Source: Sacculina carcini (Eukaryota; Arthropoda; Thecostraca; Sacculinidae). From it: 64,000 bases of DNA. The position numbers were made by a program, and so were the translations under genes. The stretch covers positions 643,001-707,000 of the forward strand of contig OU696576.1 of NCBI GenBank assembly GCA_916048095.2, written 5' to 3'. Under the pieces are notes generated by a model. It saw only the letters and a program-made list of their open reading frames with translations, was not told the origin of the DNA and searched no databases. How positions within the stretch are numbered: the first letter of the stretch is position 1; each line of letters opens with the position of its first letter. Below are positions 56,638-64,000 of the stretch, piece after piece.

Positions 56638-57890
56638 TCAATATGCGACAGCGGCGAGCGCGCTGGTGTTGAAATGCTCAAAGATCCATCGTTGTGTAGG
56701 CACTTGCTCGTCGCACGGAGACGAGAACACCTCCGTTTTTGCCAAATCGGCGTCCAAACAGAAACGCGTATTATGATGAACGATCCACTGTTTACTCTGC
56801 AAGTCAAACATGAGAAATATCACTGAAAATAAACTCATAACTGCAGTAGGAAAATACTTAAATCTGCGTGTTGAAAATGCACTAAAAGCGAATTTAATTA
56901 ATTTTAACAATTGAACAAATGTTCCGCCAGTATTATGAGCAATGTGCGCCAATACTGTCGACAAGCATAGTAACGATGCAAACGGAATTGCCAACGAAGA
57001 AACAGACATACACACACAAACATATACAACGTTCAATACACAAAACAACAGCTCAATGCGTCACACCGTGCCGACATCAACTCACCGGATCATAGGCCCA
57101 CCACTGGTTTCCTTTCATAGTGTGGCAGGACCACAAGATCACACTGCTATGACGCTTGATTGGGTCGGCCGACGGCAGGTCCCAGCACATATCTCGCGTG
57201 CCACAGTGAATGTCTGAGCGCCAGGTCAAGTGGAACTGTTGTTCGGCAGAGGTGGTGCCAGCCTGCATGCACGGTCGCAATGCAAGACTGCTGCTCTGAC
57301 TGCCAAATAACGAGTCTACACACACACTGTCATTGACCGCACTGCGAACCTGACACACACACATACACATATACACATATATACACACTGATTTGGCTGT
57401 CCGAGATAAGGGATTAGAGCAATTAAATTTCAAAGAAAAGCGGATAAAATAACCGACGTTGAAGAGCATAACTTTTAACATGAAACTAACAACGATATAT
57501 GAAAAACATGCATTTAAAATCAAAGTAACGATTAGTTTTCTAAAATAGTGTAAACAAAAAAACAGAATATATTGAGAATAAATACAATTATACAAGCTAT
57601 GCAAAAACAGTGGAAAACTCAGGCATGTTTCGATCGTTTAGCGTTTTATTTTATTTAGCTTGTCAGACCTGTCCGTGCGCCAGGTCGTCAGGCTCGATGG
57701 GCGGGTATTTGGCTGTGAGATCGAAGGCGACGTTATCGAGGAACCACTGGAAATTGTGACATTTGAGGCGCTGGCGGATGGCGCGTCGCTGACTCAAATC
57801 ACCCGGCTGAGTACGCAAATAATGCGGCCGCCGCTGATACACATACTGCGCATAATCGTCCATCCACACCTCGGCCACACGACGGTAATT
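56638..57890 (-). pseudogene. Duplicated GALNT10 exons 9-11 (lectin-end fragment)
   Basis: Exon 9' 57,669-57,890, exon 10' 57,086-57,349 and exon 11' 56,638-56,796 keep the lengths, phases, splice sites and open frame of the parent exons. About ten residues differ out of 214, for example YLYQRR to YVYQRR, QWWIYDP to QWWAYDP and VHPSTFF to VHHNTRF. The catalytic exons are absent upstream, and homology stops in a CA microsatellite before exon 8. The parental AATAAA is mutated. It is most likely a truncated, non-functional copy, although no stop codon has arisen. Confidence 0.85.
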
Positions 57891-58084
57891 CTGACACACC
57901 GACACACAAACACACACACACACACACACACCGACACACACACACACACACATATTTAATTTCATTTATTGAGCATTTGTACCGCGCTTTTCAGTGTAGC
58001 AAAAGCGCACATGTGAACAAACAATACGGTAAACAATGCTACATAACATTTGAGATCAACTAAACATGACAACAACATAAACAC

Positions 58085-58113
58085 ACACATACACATAAAC
58101 ATACACACACACA

Positions 58114-58172
<59 letters not shown>
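58085..58172. repeat. CA/ATACACA microsatellite
   Basis: ACACATAC units followed by a pure CA run, expanded relative to the parental copy. Confidence 0.9.
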
Positions 58173-58175
<3 letters not shown>

Positions 58176-58446
58176 AGCCAGTAGAAGTTGACAGTTAGTT
58201 TAGCACACTCATTTTGATCTATTGGAAACTTCTTTTTTAAATTCAGATGGAAGGGATAGGACAGAAGACAGCTGCAGTAGTCCAAGGGGGTGCTGAATTA
58301 TCGCTCCCCCTCGGACTTGGCAGTACAGGGAGGGAAGAAGCAGAGGGTCGGCTTTCAGTCACCTCTTACATGACACGCAGCGGGCACGGCGGCAGTATTC
58401 TTATCCCCTACCACAGGGGTTACTTGAAACTAGCCTTTAATAACAA

Positions 58447-58727
58447 TGTAGTTCAGTGTATTGGAGAAAGGCAGATAAAGAGAAGAAACACAATAAGGAT
58501 ATGCACAATATACACAACACCAGACACAATGACGCTACACCACAACCCTCAACGCAACACCGTCACTCGCCCACTGCCCGACACATGTGACGCGATACCC
58601 GGGCGCGAGACTTCAAACATGAGACGCGTCATATGCACGCGCTCACACACAATACAATCCTCCCCTAAAAAGACGCTCTCGCTCTGCTATCTGCAAGCGC
58701 TTCGATGAAAGTCAAACTCACACCACA
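58447..58727 (-). repeat. 3' LTR of the Ty3-like element
   Basis: Near-identical to 60,795-61,076, differing by a few substitutions and small indels. Confidence 0.93.
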
Positions 58728-58799
58728 TCTCCCCGTGATCTGAAGATCACACACAAATCACACACTCACACACATACCCAACCACACAGGCAGACACAC

Positions 58800-60031
58800 T
58801 TAGACATAAATAGCTCCACTTCCTAGAGGCTCTGGACTCTTTGATTTTAGTCCAAACTTTTCCAAATGTTGGATCACTTCTGTTACGCTCACCTGAGATT
58901 TATCCACCAGGATATCGTCAATGTACGAACTGGTGGCCCGTCGGATAGTATCGTTCTTACTCAAGACTGTTTTCAGTATTTTGGACATAATACGCGGAGC
59001 GGAACATAAACCAAATCCCACTCGGGTCAGACAGTATTTTATATTCTTGTACTTGACCAGCTGGTACGACCACAAGTTTTTGTCAATTCTCAGCTGTAAA
59101 TAGGCCGATTTCAAATCCACTATTGATACGATCTCACCAGCCTTTCTCCATTGTCGAATCGTCTCATCACATATATCTATCGTGTCATCACCTGTGTGAC
59201 ATCTGACGTGCTCGTTAAGTTCCCGAAAATCCAGGACGGGTCGTACTTTATTTTTTGTGGCTGGACGACCGCCATGAGAGGAATAATACCCGCCTGCACG
59301 TTACTCTCCCAAGGTACCAATATACCTTCGCTTATCCATTTATTGATCTCTCGATCAAATTCGTCTTTCACATGATCATCAGCTTTCTTGTCATACATAG
59401 ATATGGTGTTTCTCAACTTCACGGGCTTCTCCTTCCACAGCCATTTAACGGTCCACACACGACCATCAAAAATAGCAGAAAAATCTGAGTCTGACACGGT
59501 CACTGTTGGTTCGTCAGTATTGTTTGCCCGTTCACCAGATACGTCGCTAGTCACACATGGATGTACATCGCCAATGGCATTAACGACCTCCGCCGGGACA
59601 CTATCAACCCCAAACCACACCCGGCCATTTTTCACTGTGACACCACCCAACCGATCAATAACATCCATACCAAGAACAACGCTAACACCACCTATCAACT
59701 TATCCGCCACTACGACATGTGCATCTACGCTGACACCGCTTACAACAAGTGTTACACAACCATTACCCTTGCAAACAACATGACTTCCATCGAAGGCTTT
59801 CATAACAGCTTCTCCGCCATAACGAGACATAAAACTAGAATGTACAACAGTCATCGAACAACCAGTGTCGACAAGAGCACTGGTTTTCACATTTTCACAG
59901 CACACATCAACAAATGGTAATGCATGAAAAGGCGCCTTACCGGTGCAGGGGCGACTGTTGGCGCATACGCCACCCCTCACTCGTTTCCCGAATCGTTGCA
60001 CTGCCGAGAAGTATGTCCCACTTTGTTGCAC
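58800..60031 (-). pseudogene. pol of the Ty3-like element, truncated
   Basis: The first frame (60,031-59,177) contains the aspartic protease motif ALVDTGCSMTVVHS and the start of the reverse transcriptase. A stop separates it from the palm region (59,120-58,800) with the YIDDILV box. The frame ends about 70 bp before the LTR, without RNase H or integrase. Confidence 0.85.
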
Positions 60032-60773
60032 GTATAGCAGGTGGGTACCCGCCCTCTGGTTGCACGATCACCTCCGTACCTTCGTACATCCGGACGTCCA
60101 TCACGGAGTCCCGTCTGGCAGAAACGCGCCATATGTCCGATCTCGTGACACTGGTAGCACCTGCCGTTGAATCCTGCCGGTCTCTGCACTGCAGTATCCG
60201 TGAGCTGACGTGCCGCACCTTCATGTTGACTCACTGTTGAAACCTGGCGCACTACTGACACAGCTGACACAGGTCCACCTTGCTCTCCGTTTTTGGTCAT
60301 TACTCGAGCGTGACTGATGAGCTCAGACATTTTCATCGTTTGAACATCTGCCATCCTTTGCAGGCTTGAACGAATATAGCCAGGAAATCCATTGAGAAAT
60401 CGTAATCTGCAAATGTTCTCCAGCCCTTCACTGTGAAAATTTGCAAGACCAGCAAGCCTGCGAATATCCGTTGCGAACACATCCACCGACTCTCCCGTCC
60501 ACTTTTTCTCGCACAGCTTTTGGAACGCGCAGAATGAGTCGTCTGCATAAGCCGTCTTCAACGCGCTCTCAATTGCATCTACATCCTCTTGATCTTCATT
60601 TCCAGCTCCATAAATTGTGCAAGAGCATCGCCTTCCAGATGAAGTGCAATAAAACCCGCCAGATCATCCACCTTCTTCAATTTAGTCACCAGCTTGATCT
60701 TCTTCAGCCACGACACCACGTCTCCTTCGCCCGTGAACATGCTCAGCGTATAGTCACTTTTGACCGCCTCCAT
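59977..60773 (-). pseudogene. gag of the Ty3-like element, frameshifted
   Basis: The first frame (60,773 to 60,579) has a capsid-like start with VVSWLKKIKL. A frameshift near 60,570 leads to a second frame (60,561-59,977) with capsid sequence and two zinc knuckles, CYQCHEIGHMARFC and CYTCNKVGHTSRQC. Confidence 0.85.
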
Positions 60774-60794
60774 AACGTATGTGGCCGGTTAGCT

Positions 60795-61076
60795 TGTAGT
60801 TCAGTGTATTGAAGAAAGGCAGATAAGGAGAAGAAACACAATAAGGATATGCACAATATACACAACACCAGACACAATGACGCTACACCACGACAACCCT
60901 CAACGCAACACCGTCACTCGCCCACTGCCCGACACATGAGACGCGATACCCGGGCGCGAGACTTGAAACATGAGACGCGTCATATGCACGCGCTCACACA
61001 CAATACAATCCTCCCCTAAAGACGCTCTCGCTCTGCTATCTGCAAACGCTTCGATGAAAGTCAAACTCACACCACA
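60795..61076 (-). repeat. 5' LTR of the Ty3-like element
   Basis: Directly followed on the minus strand by about 20 bp and then the gag start codon (60,773). No standard tRNA primer-binding site was recognised. Confidence 0.93.
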
Positions 61077-61225
61077 AACAATACGAATAATAATATATAA
61101 ACAGCGAGATTGCGACAAAACGTGCATATTCTGCTATGGACACTGCTATTACACAGTGTATAGCATAACTCGTATACTCGCTATCAAACAACGAAAAATT
61201 CACACGAAAATACGACAGCGTAGTC

Positions 61226-61258
61226 ACACACACACACCCACACACACACACACACACA
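61226..61258. repeat. (CA)n tract at duplication end
   Basis: CA repeat corresponding to the breakpoint tract of copy A; unrelated LINE sequence follows. Confidence 0.85.
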
Positions 61259-61727
61259 TTTAGTGTTGTTTCGACTGTGTCAGCGAGTGGACGCTTATTT
61301 TTGTGCTCCTAAATATTTGAAGTTTTCAGGGTAATTTTGATAGTTTTGAAGAATTGTTTGCTGAGGATGGAAGTATTGAGTGTGCTCGTCATTGGATGAT
61401 TGACTGCTGCAATCATGATGCAACCACTGAAGCTGTAGGGGCGTGTAAAATGTGCTATTTTCCGTTGGGTTTGCTGAATTTCCGACGATTTTGATTTGCA
61501 ATTGTGATATATTTAAGATATGTGCAAACAACGTGCTTTCTTCCGATTAGCGACTCGCGAAACGAATAATTTCGAGTGAATAGTTATTATACTCATTAAT
61601 TTTTTGTGAATATTCTTCGGATCTTCGGTATTTGGCCATAACTGTACGGATGTCAGCCTGCACAATATGCAGAGAGCCGGGTCCTTGTCAGTCGAAGTAC
61701 GGAGCCGTGGCCTGTAGAGCATGAAAC

Positions 61728-64000
61728 GTGTTTTATCAACGCCACCATTTAGACGACAGCGCCCTCTCGATATGCAGCACAGGAGGAGGTTGCATACTCA
61801 CGCCTACAGTGCGATCATGCGCTGCGTGCCGTCTGATGCGGTGTCGCGCTGCCGGAATGAAGATCAGCCCTAATGAGCCCAATCAGCGCCCCACTGACAG
61901 CCAAATCCACGGTCACCAACAAGGGAGCGCACCACGGATTGATGCTGCACACATCACCTGCTCCTCTTGTAGAACAGTAAATAGCCGCAAGAGGTTAGTT
62001 ACTTGTAACTACTGTCAACGTGTGTACCATCTCACGTGCGCTGGCCTAACACGGGCCCAGGCTGATGTGCTGCAAACTTGGCACTGCCGGACCTGTCTTG
62101 ATTCGCCAGGATTTGCTGACGCTGTCGGTCATTTCACCGAGACAGCTGCTCCACCGACCGACTTGGCAGACGCACTAGCGACGCTTCGGTCTGAACACCT
62201 TGTCGCCCAGCACGAACCAAAACGCTTACGTCACCAAATCGCACTGGACCTCAGTAGCCTCATCAACGATGCGCTGGAAAGTCGCTCAGTGGTTGCATGG
62301 TGGCGGTTACTTTCATACGCCTATACGGGACCACTGGCTAGAAGCAAGGGCTCTGGATCTAAGGTAGTTGGCACAAGCCGGTCTAAGAAAACCGACACAA
62401 ATGCAGTACTGGGTCGACGTGTGCGTAGTAAATGTGCGGATGGCGATATCAAAGGTGCACTCCGGCTCCTCTCGTCGGATGAAACTATGGCCACGCCGTG
62501 TGATAAAGTATACGCCGCTATGCAGCTAAAACATCCGCCAGCACCAGCCAGTGAAGATCTCAGCACGGATGTATCACTTGCACCGGAGCTTTCAGTGACT
62601 GAGGACGAGATGGAGTCTGCCCTTCGAAGTTTTAATCCCAGCTCTTCGGCTGGCATTGACGGCATCCGACCAATGCATCTGCGGCAGCTCACCGGAAAAG
62701 GTGTGGCTGAAGCTGGTCGTCGTTTTTGCTCCAGCTTGACAAAGCTGATGAACTGCGTCCTATCCGGCTCCGTCCCGGACATGGTCAGAGACGCATTCTT
62801 CTGTGCTCGGCTGGTAACCGTGAAGAAAAAGGATGGAGGCTTGCGACCTATTGCCATTGGATGTTGTAACAGATGTATGTATTCGGGACGATACGCGAAA
62901 AATTATATGACACGAATAACAGCACAACAAAGCACTACACGCAAGGCACACTACTCGCACGCACACTATTCACAATACAACACTACTCGCGACACAACAC
63001 TTCTCGCAAACAGCACCACACGCGACGCCTCGCTCCCCCAACACACACTGCCTCATCCAGTCGCTCGCCAAACTACAGACACACATACATACGCAATACG
63101 CTCGTGCGCACGGCACCATCGTCACCATGGCAACGTACCGCATGACGTCTGACACCTGTTGCAACACACAACGCTCTTTCCACCGCTCGCTCTGCTATCA
63201 CTCATACGCGCCCGTTTCAAGGACGAACGCACGCGCATAGCGCCAACGCTGCTTCGCGACTACCATCACTCATTTACCACAGATGTACCTATCGGAGACT
63301 TGCTAGTAAGCTAGTTGCCAGTCGGATGACAGCCGCCATAGCTCCAAAAATTCGGCCGGTGCAGCTCGGTGATGGAACGCCCCTCGGCTGCGAGGTAGCA
63401 GTGCATGCGGTCCGGAAATTTACTGAACGGTCAACGAGAGCTACTGACGTCATCTGCAAGCTCGATTTGAAAAACACATTCAATAGTGTACATCGACGAG
63501 CAGTTTTTGATGCTGTTAGCCAACGCTTCCAGGCAGCTCTTCCCATCCTTCGACAATCCTACTCCCAGCCATCTCCGATTTTGCTCGGTACTATGCGCCT
63601 GTGGTCTTGCAGAGGAGTGCAACAAGGTGACCCCATGGGTCCGCTCTTGTTCGCCTTAGCGGTAGACCCGATCGCCCAATCGATGCAATCGCCGATGAAT
63701 GTGTGGTTCTTGGATGATGCCACCATCGCAGGTCCTATTGACGTAGTCACTAGCGGCATTCATCGGGCCACCACAGCTCTTGAGAGTATCGGTCTGGAGG
63801 TGAATATGAGCAAGAGCGAAGGGACACACCTGAATACAGCTGGAGGTCTTCAATCAGGGATGAACACCATCGCTGAACAACTTTCAGAAGCAACAGATTC
63901 CTTCTTCAGATTTGCCCGGTACACCCCATTGGATAAGCTAACGCTGTTGGGGGCACCCATTGGCAAGAAAGCAATTTGTCCAGCGCTCGACGATATCAGC
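61728..64000 (+). pseudogene. LINE with PHD finger and RT, split by a solo LTR
   Basis: The open frame from 61,728 has a PHD-like finger (ITCSSCRTVNSRKRLVTC, then YHLTC and WHCRTC) followed directly by a reverse transcriptase: SSAGIDGIRPMHLRQL, then LVTVKKKDGGLRPIAIG. The frame is broken at 62,865 by a 417-bp solo LTR and resumes in phase at 63,287 with KLDLKNTFNSVHR, GVQQGDPMGPLLF and the catalytic FLDD box. It runs off the window end. Its clade is not certain; the finger-plus-RT arrangement and GVQQGDP motif resemble R2/NeSL-like or related non-LTR elements. Confidence 0.82.
62865..63281. mobile_element. Solo LTR inserted in LINE
   Basis: 417 bp beginning TGTAACAG and ending TACCACA, flanked by the 5-bp duplication GATGT (62,860-62,864; 63,282-63,286). 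Removing it and one duplication restores the reverse transcriptase frame exactly. It is CA-rich and non-coding, and not similar to the LTRs at 58-61 kb. Confidence 0.88.

Larger units (their letters stand above)
58447..61076 (-). mobile_element. Internally deleted Ty3-like LTR retrotransposon
   Basis: Two LTRs of about 281 bp (58,447-58,727 and 60,795-61,076) begin TG and end CA, and the element is flanked by the 5-bp duplication AACAA (58,442-58,446; 61,077-61,081). A polypurine tract GGGGAGA adjoins the 3' LTR (lower coordinates). Between the LTRs, on minus: gag with two CCHC knuckles, an aspartic protease and a reverse transcriptase, in several broken frames. RNase H and integrase are missing, so it cannot be autonomous. 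It inserted after the segmental duplication. Confidence 0.92.
55158..61235. repeat. Segmental duplication, copy B
   Basis: Direct copy of 33,158-36,890 lying 22 kb away. It runs from 55,158 to 58,446, is interrupted by a complete LTR-element insertion (58,447-61,076), then resumes from 61,077 to the CA tract at about 61,225. It retains the empty site of the TIR element present in copy A. A further LINE/SINE-tail-like insertion with AATAAATG on the minus strand lies at about 57,955-58,080. Confidence 0.93.

Noticed and set aside
56638-57890. A second complete GALNT gene
   Set aside because: Only the last three exons are present; homology stops in a CA tract before exon 8 and LINE sequence follows.

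Overview
This is eukaryotic, invertebrate animal DNA. Two intron-rich genes are readable on the minus strand, the rest is dominated by tandem repeats and transposable elements, and no bacterial-type gene organisation is present. The species cannot be fixed from the sequence. A Tec-family kinase with a complete PH-BTK motif-SH3-SH2-kinase order, an animal GALNT10-type transferase, CR1/Jockey-like LINEs, a Ty3-like LTR element, hAT and Tigger-like MITEs and tRNA-derived SINEs fit a bilaterian invertebrate.

Layout. 1-10,096: AT-rich and simple-repeat DNA, two MITEs (4,575-5,054 and 5,525-5,711), a 9 x 20 bp array carrying AP-1 consensus sites, and one weak secreted-protein candidate. 10,097-32,026 (minus): a 15-exon Tec-family tyrosine kinase. 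All exon phases join to one 682-residue frame. Its intron 2 holds an 11.9 kb, 28/29-bp minisatellite and its intron 14 a 2.1 kb minisatellite. 34,633-43,949 (minus): an 11-exon GALNT10-like polypeptide GalNAc-transferase, 594 residues, with a LINE fragment and a hAT MITE in intron 1. 44,137-46,017: a 21-bp minisatellite just upstream of its start codon. 48.4-54.6 kb: SINE and LINE copies, including a nearly full-length element with a PHD-type ORF1 (about 49.9-54.6 kb). 55.16-61.25 kb: a direct duplicate of the 3' part of the GALNT10 gene (last three exons, open), itself invaded by an internally deleted LTR retrotransposon. 61.26-64.0 kb: another PHD-bearing LINE, broken by a solo LTR.

The most unusual signal concerns splicing. 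In the two confidently reconstructed genes, 18 of 24 3' splice sites are preceded by a sense-strand (TG)n tract instead of a pyrimidine tract. Nine of 24 5' splice sites have C at +3 (five are GTCAGT), and only two are GTRAGT. Two large minisatellites are built from splice signals: the 28/29-bp unit copies the exon 2/intron 2 donor junction several hundred times, and the intron-14 unit repeats a perfect TACTAAC branch-point sequence, the nearest copy lying 29 nt from the last acceptor. Tandem repeats therefore abut most splice junctions of this locus, which is the candidate undescribed phenomenon.

The two genes have separate roles: cytoplasmic tyrosine-kinase signalling and Golgi mucin-type O-glycosylation. 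Nothing in the sequence suggests they work together. Exon boundaries were set by reading phase and family similarity, not by transcripts.
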